From Bacteroidetes bacterium GWF2_33_16 (lineage in GTDB: Bacteria; Bacteroidota; Bacteroidia; Bacteroidales; UBA12077): a DNA stretch of 64,000 nt. Below are positions 45,610 through 55,234 of the stretch, piece by piece. Each line of letters starts with the position of its first letter. Position 1 is the first letter of the stretch. Both the position numbers and the translations under genes were made by a program. The DNA lies in contig MEOE01000013.1 of the NCBI GenBank assembly GCA_001768565.1, positions 248,001 to 312,000 of the forward strand, read 5' to 3'. The notes under the pieces are model-generated. The model was given only the letters and a program-made list of their open reading frames with translations. It had not been told where the DNA came from and made no database searches.

Positions 45610-46932
45610 CTAAGCTTTTTCATTAATATAAAGCTCATTTGCCCATAACAAACGATCCTGTTGAGAAAATTGCCATGGTGCTCCATTGTTTTCTATATTG
45701 CTAAATATCGAATTCAACTCGCCAGGAGCGGCAGCTTTTTCCATCACAAGGTAGCGTCGTAATTCAATTATTAATGAAACCTGATCGATATTTACAGGGC
45801 ACTCATTGGTACAAGCATTACAAGTTGTACATGCCCATAATTCTTCAGAAGAAATAAAGTCGAAAAGTGATTTATCATCAGAAAAATCTTTTCCATTTTT
45901 ATCATTATTTTTTCCAACAATCTCAAGCCTGTCGCGTGCATCCATAATAACTTTACGTGGCGACAATTTTTTACCTGTAATGTTTGCAGGACAAACTCTT
46001 GTACAACGGCCACATTCAGTGCACGAATAAGCATCCATTAAGCTTTTCCATGTCAAATCTTTTACATCTTTGGCTCCAAATGACATAGCTGCCATATCTA
46101 CATTTTCTTCAGGTTCAACTGGTTTACCAAGCATACTTTTTATCTCTCGGGTAATTGAAGGCATATTTGCAATTTTGCCAGCGGCATCAAGCTTAGAGAA
46201 ATATACATTTGGAAACGAGACAAATACATGAAAATGTTTTGAATAGGGTATATAATTTAAAAATAGCATAATACCAACTATATGAAGCCACCAACATGAA
46301 CGATCAATAAGAACAAGTGTTTCAGAAGGAAGGTTTTGAATTAGTGGAACAAAAAAAGAACTTAAAAAGAATGACCCAACCTGATCATAATGCCCGAATT
46401 CTCTTGTTTGTAAAATATAATCTGATGCATTTAAAAAGAATACAGAAGTCATTAATACAATCTCTGTTAATAAAATAATATTTGCATCTAACCTTGGCCA
46501 GGATGTCATCTCAGATTTCCAGAAACGAGGAAGACGAATTATGTTTCTTCTAAATAGAAATACCACGCAGCCAATAATTACAAGTAATGCAAAAACCTCG
46601 GTTGCGCTTATTATAATTGGATAGAATTTCCCTAAAAATGAAAATGCACGATGTGTTCCGGCAATTCCATCAACCATTACTTCAATCATCTCAATATTTA
46701 CCAATATAAATCCGGCATAAACAAAAACATGAAGAATACCTGCAATGGGCAATCCCATCATTTTCGACTGAAAAATTGCTACTTTAAATACCAGCCACCA
46801 TCTTTTCAAGGGATTGTCTTTTCGGTCGATATCTTTACCTAGCTTAATATTTCGTGAGATTTTTCGAACATTGATAGTGAAGAAGGCTACTGCTACAGCC
46901 AACATTAGAATAAAAACGATAGTGCTAATCAT
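45610..46932 (-). CDS. Membrane FeS oxidoreductase (NarI-like helices plus two [4Fe-4S])
   Basis: 440 residues. About six membrane helices occupy residues 1-240, with histidines that could bind heme b. The C-terminal part has CTECGRCTRVCP (near 302-313) and CTTCNACTNECP (near 370-381). This is the N-terminal portion of the DUF224 ETF:menaquinone oxidoreductase proteins; the catalytic CCG part is in the next gene. It would carry electrons from ETF to menaquinone. Confidence 0.88.
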   Translation of the reverse strand: MISTIVFILMLAVAVAFFTINVRKISRNIKLGKDIDRKDNPLKRWWLVFKVAIFQSKMMGLPIAGILHVFVYAGFILVNIEMIEVMVDGIAGTHRAFSFLGKFYPIIISATEVFALLVIIGCVVFLFRRNIIRLPRFWKSEMTSWPRLDANIILLTEIVLMTSVFFLNASDYILQTREFGHYDQVGSFFLSSFFVPLIQNLPSETLVLIDRSCWWLHIVGIMLFLNYIPYSKHFHVFVSFPNVYFSKLDAAGKIANMPSITREIKSMLGKPVEPEENVDMAAMSFGAKDVKDLTWKSLMDAYSCTECGRCTRVCPANITGKKLSPRKVIMDARDRLEIVGKNNDKNGKDFSDDKSLFDFISSEELWACTTCNACTNECPVNIDQVSLIIELRRYLVMEKAAAPGELNSIFSNIENNGAPWQFSQQDRLLWANELYINEKA

Positions 46933-47041
46933 TGTTTTCTTATTTAAAAAGTAATCATCTTTTTGAAACCAAGTGCCAAAAATAAAAATTAATCATCATA
47001 AAACACAAATTATCAGAATTTAATTCATGGTTTAAAATGAA

Positions 47042-47079
47042 CAAAGACAAAAGATACTGTTAATAAGCTTTTGTCTTTG
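47042..47079 (-). terminator. Hairpin after etfA
   Basis: Perfect 12-bp stem CAAAGACAAAAG / CTTTTGTCTTTG with a 14-nt loop, 25 nt after the etfA stop. A weak T run follows, so it may only attenuate or protect the etfBA transcript. Confidence 0.55.
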
Positions 47080-47103
47080 AATCATTAATAAAAGTAAATT
47101 GAA

Positions 47104-48060
47104 CTATTTTTCTTTTACAGCCTGAATTAATGCAGGAAGCACTTTAGATGCATCTCCTACAATACCATAATTTGCTGCTTCGAAAATAGGTGCATCTTTA
47201 TCTGTATTAATTGCAACAATACATTTCGATGAACTTATACCTGCCAAATGCTGAATAGCACCAGAAATACCAGCAGCAATATAAAGATTCGGAGCAATAA
47301 TTTTACCTGTTTGTCCGGTATGTTCGTCGTGTGTTCTCCAACCTTCATCAGATACTGGACGAGAACAAGCTGTGGCTGCACCAAGTAATTGTGCAAGCTC
47401 TTCAATTGGACCCCAATTATCAGGAGATTTCATTCCGCGACCACCTGAAACAACAATCTCAGCATCGGTAAGAATTAATTTACCAGTTTGTTTCTGAACA
47501 TCAGTTACAGTTGTTTTTACTGCATCTAAAACAGGTTCAAAAGTCTCTATTAAAGTAGCTTTAGGATTCTCAGTAAACTCATATGAGTTTTGAGATAAAG
47601 TAATAATTTTTATATCTGATTTTAATACAACATTTGAAAAGGCTTTACCAGATAACACCTTTTTATAAATTGTAAAAGGAGCAACACTTGTAGGCAATTT
47701 AGTAACTGCTGATCCTAATGCAGCTTTAAGTCTTACCGATAATCGCGGGGCAAGGGCTTTTCCTGTATTGTTATTTGCAATAACAACAACATTGGCACCA
47801 TTCTTTTCAGCAACCTGTGCAATTACCGATGTATAAGCCTGATTATCCAGATTTTTTAAATTATTATTTGTAACGCTTATAATTTTATCAGCTGAATATG
47901 TAGCTAATTTCTTTAATTCGTCTTCCTGAACATTTCCTATAGAGAGGGCTATAACTTGGGTATTTAGCATTTCGGCAATTTTACTTGCATACGAAACCAA
48001 TTCAAAAGATTGCTTTTTAAATTTACCATCCCAGTTTTCTGTAAATACTAATACTGACAT
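47104..48060 (-). CDS. etfA: Electron transfer flavoprotein alpha subunit
   Basis: 318 residues. The C-terminal FAD domain has SGGRGMKSPDNW near 207-218, ACSRPVSDEGW near 234-244 and the GISGAIQHLAGI stretch near 268-279. Forms a heterodimer with EtfB 49 nt upstream. No sign of the bifurcating-ETF insertion is obvious to me. Serves the acyl-CoA dehydrogenase encoded in the same direction. Confidence 0.95.
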   Translation of the reverse strand: MSVLVFTENWDGKFKKQSFELVSYASKIAEMLNTQVIALSIGNVQEDELKKLATYSADKIISVTNNNLKNLDNQAYTSVIAQVAEKNGANVVVIANNNTGKALAPRLSVRLKAALGSAVTKLPTSVAPFTIYKKVLSGKAFSNVVLKSDIKIITLSQNSYEFTENPKATLIETFEPVLDAVKTTVTDVQKQTGKLILTDAEIVVSGGRGMKSPDNWGPIEELAQLLGAATACSRPVSDEGWRTHDEHTGQTGKIIAPNLYIAAGISGAIQHLAGISSSKCIVAINTDKDAPIFEAANYGIVGDASKVLPALIQAVKEK

Positions 48061-48109
48061 ATTTCTTATTTATTAAATTCGTATTTTGGTTAACTAATTG
48101 ATTGATTTA

Positions 48110-48859
48110 CTAAATTACTTTAGCCTCGTTTTGTAAAAGATGAACTAACTCTTTTACATTCTCAGGATCAATCATTTTACATGGAGGTTTTGGTTTTGGT
48201 AATTCAAAACTTACAATCTCTGTTAAAGCATCGATTGCTTGAGGAGCAACAACAGCAAGAGGTTTGGCTTTTGCCATCATAATACCACGCATAGCGGCAA
48301 TCATAGGTTCTTTAGCAATACCCTTCTGAACAACAAGTAAAACAGGTAATTGTGATTTAATAACTTCCTTACCACCATCAATTTCACGTGTTATTTTAAC
48401 CTCTCCATTTGCAATTTCCAATGTTGAAACAGCAGAAACAGATGGAATACTTAAAAACTCCGCTACCATCCCGCCTACAGCAGAACCATTATAATCACTC
48501 GATTCAATTCCATTAATAATAATATCAAATGGATTTGTTTTAACATATTCAGCAATTTGAGCAGCCACAAAATACGCATCTTTTGGTTCAGCATCAATAC
48601 GAACTGCATCATCAGCTCCAATAGCAAGTGCTTTACGCATAGTAGGCTCTGCATCTGCTTTGCCAACAGTTATTACTGTCACTTTTTCAATACTATTTGC
48701 AGTATTTGCTTTAAGTTCTAAAGCACGGGTTAATGCAAGTTCATCCCATGGATTAATTATCCATTGTACTCCGGCAGTATCAAAAGCCTTATTATCATTA
48801 ACAAACTTGGCTTTTGTAGTAGTGTCCGGAACATTGCTTAAGCAAATCAGAATTTTCAT
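48110..48859 (-). CDS. etfB: Electron transfer flavoprotein beta subunit
   Basis: 249 residues. The start MKILICLSNVPDTTTKAKF and the AMP-binding region near 120-135 (NGIESSDYNGSAVGGMVAE) are typical, as is the REIDGGKEVIKSQLPVLLVVQKG segment. First gene of the ETF group, behind a good Bacteroidota promoter. Confidence 0.95.
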   Translation of the reverse strand: MKILICLSNVPDTTTKAKFVNDNKAFDTAGVQWIINPWDELALTRALELKANTANSIEKVTVITVGKADAEPTMRKALAIGADDAVRIDAEPKDAYFVAAQIAEYVKTNPFDIIINGIESSDYNGSAVGGMVAEFLSIPSVSAVSTLEIANGEVKITREIDGGKEVIKSQLPVLLVVQKGIAKEPMIAAMRGIMMAKAKPLAVVAPQAIDALTEIVSFELPKPKPPCKMIDPENVKELVHLLQNEAKVI

Positions 48860-49021
48860 TTACTTTTTATTTAAGTTAATATTAAGTTTTTTTTCTTTTT
48901 GTTGATTCGAAAAATTTTTATTCAATTCTTCCTTTTAAATACCTATTTGTGCGTCCTTTTTAGAAAAGACTAAAACCACAATAAAAACAAATTCGAAAAA
49001 GCCCAAAATCAATTTGGTTGG

Positions 49022-49053
49022 CAAATATAAAAATAAGTGATAAACAAAACAAA
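49022..49053 (-). promoter_or_regulatory. Promoter of etfBA
   Basis: On the minus strand a -33 TTTG (49053-49050) and an exact -7 TATATTTG (49029-49022) are 20 bp apart, the standard Bacteroidota spacing. The leader would be about 155 nt. Confidence 0.65.
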
Positions 49054-49192
49054 TATCGTAGTGCTAACAGTAATTTTGATAAAATCAAACATCCTCATAT
49101 CATAATGAACATAGTTAATACACATTTGATTTTGTTAATTTCGGGTTTATAACTAAATCACTCAGCAAATAATCTTAACTCTTTCAATTTAT

Positions 49193-49200
49193 TACATTTG
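49193..49200 (+). promoter_or_regulatory. Candidate -7 element of the Nramp-like gene
   Basis: TACATTTG matches TAnnTTTG and lies 19 bp before the ATG; no -33 TTG at the expected distance. Confidence 0.45.
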
Positions 49201-49219
49201 TTCTTCAAATCTACCTGTT

Positions 49220-50479
49220 ATGAGCACAAAAAACCTTTTTCGTTCCTTAGGCCCAGGTTTACTTTGGGCAGGAGCAGCCATTGGTGTATCACATCTAGTT
49301 CAATCCACTAGAGCCGGAGCAATCTATGGATTTCAACTAGTACTAATTATTTTACTTGTAAACTTATTCAAATATCCATTTTTCGAATTTGGACCACGAT
49401 ATGCTTCATCAACCGGTGAAAGCCTGCTCGACGGATATAAAAGACTAGGCAAATGGGCTTTATTAGTATATCTATTTCTTACAATTACTACAATGTTTAC
49501 TCTACAAGCAGCTATTACAGTTGTTACAGCAGGAATATTTTCTTTTGTTTTTAGTGATATTATGTCAACCTTTAACTGGGCACTTCTTATTCTGGCAATA
49601 GGTTCTTCGATTGTTGCATTTGGTAAATATTCAGTTTTAGACAAAGTAATTAAAGTTATTATTATATTATTGGCGATATCAACGATCGTGGCAGTATTCT
49701 TTGCTGCATCAAAAGGTTTTAATCCAGATCCAGAGTTAACCAAACAATTCAACTGGGATTTTGCAGATATAGCCCTTCTTATAGCTATTGCAGGCTGGAT
49801 GCCATCAGCTATCGATATATCAGTTTGGCACTCATTTTGGTCGATTGCAAAAAGTAAAGCAGGAAAACACGTACCAACTGTCAAAGAATCGCTTTTTGAT
49901 TTTAATGTTGGTTACATTGGAACTGCTATTCTTTCTATAGGATTTGTTGCATTAGGTGCTTTGGTTATGTATGGAACAGGTGAAACATTTTCCGAAAACG
50001 GAACTGTTTTTTCTGGTCAATTAATTAATCTTTTTACTTCCACAATGGGTAATTGGGCCTATTTCTTAATTGCAATTGCTGCATTAACAACTATGTCGAG
50101 CACAACACTTACTTGCCTTGATGCTTACCCAAGAGTAATGAAACCTGCAACAGAATTAGTTTTTCCAAAACTTAAAAAGGATGACTCTGATAAATGGAAT
50201 TGGCTTTCGTGGCTATGGCTTGGTATATTATTAACAGGAACACTTCTAATTATTGAATTCTTTTTAAAAGGAATGAGTTTTTTAGTTGATCTGGCAACAA
50301 CCCTATCATTCCTAACTGCGCCTATTTTAGGATACATGAACTACAGAGTAATTACTGGAAATAACGTTCCAAAAGAGCATCAACCAAAGCTATGGCTTAA
50401 AATACTGTCTTGGGCTGGTTTAATTGTATTAACCGGATTTTGTATTTATTATTTGATCTGGAAATTATTTCTGCTTTAG
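49220..50479 (+). CDS. Nramp-superfamily transporter without the canonical metal-binding motif
   Basis: 419 residues, about 11 membrane helices. The first helix reads GPGLLWAGAAIGVSHLVQST; canonical Nramp proteins have DPGN where this has GVSH (residues 22-25). In TM6 the usual MPHN-type motif is replaced by GWMPSAIDISVW (near 192-203). The residues that bind Mn2+ or Fe2+ in characterised members are therefore absent, and the substrate is unknown. Monocistronic, with its own -7 element and terminator. Confidence 0.85.
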   Translation: MSTKNLFRSLGPGLLWAGAAIGVSHLVQSTRAGAIYGFQLVLIILLVNLFKYPFFEFGPRYASSTGESLLDGYKRLGKWALLVYLFLTITTMFTLQAAITVVTAGIFSFVFSDIMSTFNWALLILAIGSSIVAFGKYSVLDKVIKVIIILLAISTIVAVFFAASKGFNPDPELTKQFNWDFADIALLIAIAGWMPSAIDISVWHSFWSIAKSKAGKHVPTVKESLFDFNVGYIGTAILSIGFVALGALVMYGTGETFSENGTVFSGQLINLFTSTMGNWAYFLIAIAALTTMSSTTLTCLDAYPRVMKPATELVFPKLKKDDSDKWNWLSWLWLGILLTGTLLIIEFFLKGMSFLVDLATTLSFLTAPILGYMNYRVITGNNVPKEHQPKLWLKILSWAGLIVLTGFCIYYLIWKLFLL

Positions 50480-50522
50480 ATTCTTTAAAACCTACTAATT
50501 TAAGGCCCTTGTATAAAAAGAA

Positions 50523-50547
50523 AAGGCGAATCAATCGATTCGCCCTT
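50523..50547. terminator. Bidirectional terminator between the Nramp-like gene and the DUF3467 gene
   Basis: Stem GGCGAATC / GATTCGCC with AATC loop, flanked by A-rich and T-rich runs, between convergent genes. T tracts follow on both strands. Confidence 0.85.
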
Positions 50548-50567
50548 CTTTATTATTAAGATATTTA

Positions 50568-50888
50568 TTACGCTTGTGCCGTTGGTCCGCCGAAATTCAT
50601 AGGCATCATAGGTCCACCATCATCGGTCTTCTTAATTTGCCCATGCATACTTTCAAACTTAGAGATATTGTCTTTTAGTGCATTCATAAAACGTTTTGCA
50701 TGTTCAGGTGTTAAAATAATTCTGGATTTAACTTCTGCTTTAGGAACTCCAGGCATTACTCGCACAAAATCAAGAACAAACTCCGCACTTGAGTGTGTTA
50801 TTATTGCCAGATTTGAATAAATACCCTGCGCAATATCCTCTTTTAAGTCAATATTTATCTGACCCTTTGGCCTTTTATCGTCTTCCAT
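50568..50888 (-). CDS. DUF3467 protein
   Basis: 106 residues. GQINIDLKEDIAQGIYSNLAIITHSSAEFVLDF and ILTPEHAKRFMNALKDNI are the family pattern. It sits 17 nt after rpoC in the same direction, a conserved arrangement in Bacteroidota. Function unknown; the position suggests a link to transcription. Confidence 0.9.
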   Translation of the reverse strand: MEDDKRPKGQINIDLKEDIAQGIYSNLAIITHSSAEFVLDFVRVMPGVPKAEVKSRIILTPEHAKRFMNALKDNISKFESMHGQIKKTDDGGPMMPMNFGGPTAQA

Positions 50889-50905
50889 GATATTAATCTA
50901 TTAAA

Positions 50906-53900
50906 TTAATCACGTTTTTTTGATGAAACTAAATTATCGTATTCTTCAAGTGAACCTACAATAATCTTTTCGTACTCACGAAGACCAGTACCTGCAGGAA
51001 TCTTATGTCCAACAATAACATTTTCTTTCAATCCTTCGAGGTAATCAATCTTTCCATGAATAGCAGCTTCGTTCAATACTTTTGTAGTTTCCTGGAATGA
51101 AGCAGCCGACATAAAGCTCTTTGTTTGTAATGCAGCTCTAGTTATACCTTGTAATACCTGACTTGATGTTGCAGGTACGGCATCGCGAGCGTCTACCAAC
51201 TTAAGGTCTTTACGCTTTAGCATTGAGTTTTCATCTCTAAGTTTTCTAGCAGTTACAATCATACCTGCTTTAAAAATCTGAGAATCACCCGGATCAACAA
51301 TTACTTTTTTATCATAAATCCAATCGTTCTCATCCATAAACTCCCATTTATCAACAACCTGTTTTTCAAGGAATTTAGTATCACCCTGATCCTCAATCTC
51401 TACCTTTCGCATCATCTGACGAACAATAACCTCAAAATGTTTGTCATTGATTTTCACACCTTGCAAACGGTAAACTTCTTGTACTTCATCAACAATATAT
51501 TCCTGAACTTTTGTAGGACCTTTAATTGCCAAGATATCAGAAGGAGTAATAGCTCCATCAGATAATGGAATTCCAGCTCTTACATAATCGTTCTCCTGAA
51601 CAAGTATCTGTTTGGATAATGGAACTAAGTATTTTTTAACTTCACCTGCTTTTGATGTAACAATTATTTCCCTGTTACCACGTTTTATTTTTCCAAATGT
51701 TACTTCACCATCAATCTCAGAAACAACTGCAGGGTTAGAAGGATTTCTTGCTTCAAATAACTCTGTAACCCTTGGCAAACCACCAGTGATATCACCAGAT
51801 TTACCAACAGCACGAGGAATCTTAGCCAAAATATCACCTGGTTTCACTAACTGACCATCATCGATGTTCATATGTGATCCAACAGGTAGGTTATATATTT
51901 TTATTTCCTCTCCGTTTTTATTTAATAATCGTAATCCTGGATTTTTCTTCTTATCACGGGATTCAATGATTACCTTTTCTCTAAAACCAGTTTGCTCATC
52001 AGATTCTTCTTTAAAGGTAATACCTTCAATAACACTATCGAATTCTAATTTACCAGCTGCTTCAGAAATAATAACTGCATTATATGGATCCCACTCGCAA
52101 ATCATTGTATCTTTCTTAACTTCGCTTCCGTTTTTAACGTAAAGCTTCGATCCATAAGGAATATTATGAGTTGATAAAACAATGCTTGTATTTTTATCGA
52201 CAATTCGCATCTCAGCTAAACGGCCAATAACTACATTCACTTTTTTACCATCATCATCAACCTTTTCAACAGTACGTAATTCATCAATTTCAACAATACC
52301 ATCATATTTAGCACGAATAGTAGAGTCCGCAGCAATATTTGATGCAGTACCCCCAACGTGGAAAGTACGTAGAGTAAGCTGTGTACCTGGTTCTCCAATT
52401 GACTGTGCTGCAATAACACCAACCGCCTCGCCTCTCTGAACCATTTTACCATTCGAAAGGTTACGTCCGTAGCATTTTGCACAAACACCATTTTTCGATT
52501 CACAAGTTAATACTGAACGAATCTCAACTTGCTCAATTGGTGAATTAGCAATCGTCTGAGCAATTTCTTCTGTAATCTCTTCACCATTGCCAATAACTTT
52601 TTCACCGGTCAGTGGGTGATAAACATTATGAACGGTTGTTCTACCTAATATTCGCTCATATAAAGTCTCAACGATTTCTTCGTTTTTCTTAATTGCAGTA
52701 GCAACAAGTCCTCGTAATGTTCCACAATCCTCTTCATTTATAATAACATCTTGTGAAACATCTACCAAACGACGTGTTAAATAACCAGCATCTGCAGTTT
52801 TCAATGCAGTATCGGCCAAACCTTTACGAGCACCATGAGTAGAAATAAAATACTCAAGTACCGATAAACCTTCTTTAAAGTTTGAAAGAATTGGGTTTTC
52901 AATAATTTCAGAACCTGTAGAGCCAGACTTTTGTGGTTTTGCCATCAAACCTCTCATACCAGAAAGCTGACGAATTTGTTCTTTTGAACCCCTCGCTCCC
53001 GAATCTAACATCATATAAACTGAGTTAAATCCTTGATTGTCTGTTGAGAGCTTCTTCATTACCGTTTGGGTAAGTCTGGCGTTAATATGTGTCCAGATGT
53101 CAATAATCTGGTTATATCTCTCATTATTAGTAATGAAACCCATATTATAGTTACTCAATACTTCGTCCACCTGCTCGTATCCGTTCTTAACCAATTCATC
53201 CTTTTCTTTCGGGATAATCACATCATCAAGGTTAAATGAAAGGCCTCCTTTAAAAGCCATCATATAGCCAAGATCTTTAATATCATCAAGGAATCTTGCA
53301 GTTGAATCTGTACCAGTTTTCTTTAGAACATTACCGATAATATCTCTTAATGATTTCTTTGTCAGTAATTCATTTATAAAGCCTACTTTTTTCGGAACAT
53401 GCTGATTAAATATAACTCGTCCAACAGTAGTATCAATCATTCTGCGAATAGGTTCACCATCAACTACATCGTCAACCTTAACCTTAATACTTGCATGCAG
53501 GGCAACTGCACCTTCGTTATAAGCAATTGTTACTTCCTGAGGTGAATAAAATCTCAATCCTTCACCTTTAACGCCTGGACGTTGTTTTGTTATATAATAC
53601 AATCCTAAAACCATATCCTGAGATGGTACAGTAATAGGAGCACCATTTGCAGGGTTTAGAATATTATGAGATGCAAGCATTAACATTTGAGCTTCCAAAA
53701 CAGCAGCATTACCTAGAGGTAAGTGAACAGCCATCTGGTCACCATCAAAGTCGGCGTTAAATGCAGTACAAACCAATGGATGCAACTGAATTGCTTTACC
53801 TTCGATAAGTTTTGGTTGGAAAGCCTGGATACCTAAACGGTGCAATGTAGGAGCTCGGTTTAATAATACAGGGTGTCCTTTTAAAACGTTTTCTAAAATA

Positions 53901-55165
53901 TCCCAAACAACTGGATCTTTACGATCAACAATTTTCTTGGCTGATTTCACTGTTTTTACAATACCTCTTTCAATTAATTTCCTGATAACAAAAGGTTTGT
54001 AAAGCTCAGCAGCCATATCTTTTGGCAATCCACATTCATGCAATCTTAATTCAGGACCTACAACGATAACTGAACGAGCAGAATAATCCACACGTTTACC
54101 TAGTAAGTTCTGACGGAATCGACCTTGCTTACCTTTTAAACTATCACTTAATGACTTAAGTGCTCTGTTTGAGTCGGTTTTTACAGCATTTGACTTTCTT
54201 GAGTTATCGAATAAAGAATCTACAGCTTCCTGTAACATACGTTTTTCGTTACGCAGAATTACTTCTGGAGCTTTAATTTCGATCAATCGTTTTAAACGGT
54301 TATTTCTAATAATAACTCTACGATACAAGTCATTCAAATCAGATGTTGCAAAACGACCACCATCTAAAGGAACTAAAGGACGCAATTCTGGCGGAATAAC
54401 AGGAACAACCTTTACAACCATCCACTCAGGACGATTAATCCCTTTCGATGCACGAAATGCTTCAACAACATTTAGTCGTTTCAACGCTTCGTTTTTACGT
54501 TGCTGTGATGTTTCAGTATTTGCTTTATGTCTTAACGAATAAGATAATTCATCCAATTCAATTCTTTCCAATAATCGATAAAGAGCCTCAGCTCCCATAT
54601 CAGCAATAAATTTATTTGGATCTAAATCGTCAAGATATTGGTTTTCTTTAGGTAAAGACTCCATAATATCAAGGTATTCTTCTTCGGTTAAGAAATCAAG
54701 ATAATTGATTCCGTCTGCCGCTTTAATACCTGGATTTATTACAACATATCGCTCGTAATATATTATAGAATCAAGCTTTTTAGTTGGTAAACCAAGTAAG
54801 TAGCCTATTTTATTTGGTAATGATTTGAAATACCAAATATGTGCTACAGGAACAACTAAGGATATGTGACCCATTCTTTCACGGCGTACTTTTTTCTCAG
54901 TAACTTCAACACCACATCGATCACATACAATTCCTTTATACCTAATACGCTTGTATTTACCGCAATGACATTCGTAGTCTTTTACTGGACCAAAAATCCT
55001 TTCGCAAAATAAACCATCACGCTCAGGTTTGTATGTTCTATAGTTAATTGTCTCTGGTTTTAAAACTTCTCCACTGGAACGCTCAAGAACTTCCTCAGGT
55101 GAAGCTAAACCAATAGAGATTTTTGTAAAATTTGTCTTTACCTTATTATCTCTTCTGAATGACAT
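50906..55165 (-). CDS. rpoC: RNA polymerase beta' subunit
   Basis: 1419 residues, typical for Bacteroidota. The N-terminal zinc finger ([23 protein letters not shown] near 69-91), the catalytic [12 protein letters not shown] near 463-474 and the second zinc site ([13 protein letters not shown] near 885-897) are visible. Follows rpoB after a 69-nt spacer that contains a hairpin. Confidence 0.98.
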   Translation of the reverse strand: MSFRRDNKVKTNFTKISIGLASPEEVLERSSGEVLKPETINYRTYKPERDGLFCERIFGPVKDYECHCGKYKRIRYKGIVCDRCGVEVTEKKVRRERMGHISLVVPVAHIWYFKSLPNKIGYLLGLPTKKLDSIIYYERYVVINPGIKAADGINYLDFLTEEEYLDIMESLPKENQYLDDLDPNKFIADMGAEALYRLLERIELDELSYSLRHKANTETSQQRKNEALKRLNVVEAFRASKGINRPEWMVVKVVPVIPPELRPLVPLDGGRFATSDLNDLYRRVIIRNNRLKRLIEIKAPEVILRNEKRMLQEAVDSLFDNSRKSNAVKTDSNRALKSLSDSLKGKQGRFRQNLLGKRVDYSARSVIVVGPELRLHECGLPKDMAAELYKPFVIRKLIERGIVKTVKSAKKIVDRKDPVVWDILENVLKGHPVLLNRAPTLHRLGIQAFQPKLIEGKAIQLHPLVCTAFNADFDGDQMAVHLPLGNAAVLEAQMLMLASHNILNPANGAPITVPSQDMVLGLYYITKQRPGVKGEGLRFYSPQEVTIAYNEGAVALHASIKVKVDDVVDGEPIRRMIDTTVGRVIFNQHVPKKVGFINELLTKKSLRDIIGNVLKKTGTDSTARFLDDIKDLGYMMAFKGGLSFNLDDVIIPKEKDELVKNGYEQVDEVLSNYNMGFITNNERYNQIIDIWTHINARLTQTVMKKLSTDNQGFNSVYMMLDSGARGSKEQIRQLSGMRGLMAKPQKSGSTGSEIIENPILSNFKEGLSVLEYFISTHGARKGLADTALKTADAGYLTRRLVDVSQDVIINEEDCGTLRGLVATAIKKNEEIVETLYERILGRTTVHNVYHPLTGEKVIGNGEEITEEIAQTIANSPIEQVEIRSVLTCESKNGVCAKCYGRNLSNGKMVQRGEAVGVIAAQSIGEPGTQLTLRTFHVGGTASNIAADSTIRAKYDGIVEIDELRTVEKVDDDGKKVNVVIGRLAEMRIVDKNTSIVLSTHNIPYGSKLYVKNGSEVKKDTMICEWDPYNAVIISEAAGKLEFDSVIEGITFKEESDEQTGFREKVIIESRDKKKNPGLRLLNKNGEEIKIYNLPVGSHMNIDDGQLVKPGDILAKIPRAVGKSGDITGGLPRVTELFEARNPSNPAVVSEIDGEVTFGKIKRGNREIIVTSKAGEVKKYLVPLSKQILVQENDYVRAGIPLSDGAITPSDILAIKGPTKVQEYIVDEVQEVYRLQGVKINDKHFEVIVRQMMRKVEIEDQGDTKFLEKQVVDKWEFMDENDWIYDKKVIVDPGDSQIFKAGMIVTARKLRDENSMLKRKDLKLVDARDAVPATSSQVLQGITRAALQTKSFMSAASFQETTKVLNEAAIHGKIDYLEGLKENVIVGHKIPAGTGLREYEKIIVGSLEEYDNLVSSKKRD

Positions 55166-55205
55166 ATTATGAATATTATAAATAGTAAATAATAAAAACA
55201 GTTAA

Positions 55206-55227
55206 GAATGCTGTAAAAACAGCATTC
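55206..55227 (-). terminator. Hairpin between rpoB and rpoC (attenuator candidate)
   Basis: Perfect 9-bp stem GAATGCTGT / ACAGCATTC with a 4-nt loop, 8 nt after the rpoB stop. No T run directly follows, so processing or weak attenuation is more likely than full termination. Confidence 0.5.
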
Positions 55228-55234
55228 ATTTTAT

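Larger units (their letters stand above)
48860..49219. other. 360-bp divergent promoter region between etfB and the Nramp-like gene
   Basis: No gene. It contains the etfB promoter (49022-49053) and the Nramp-side -7 element (49193-49200). No Rex-like repeat or strong hairpin was seen. Confidence 0.6.
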
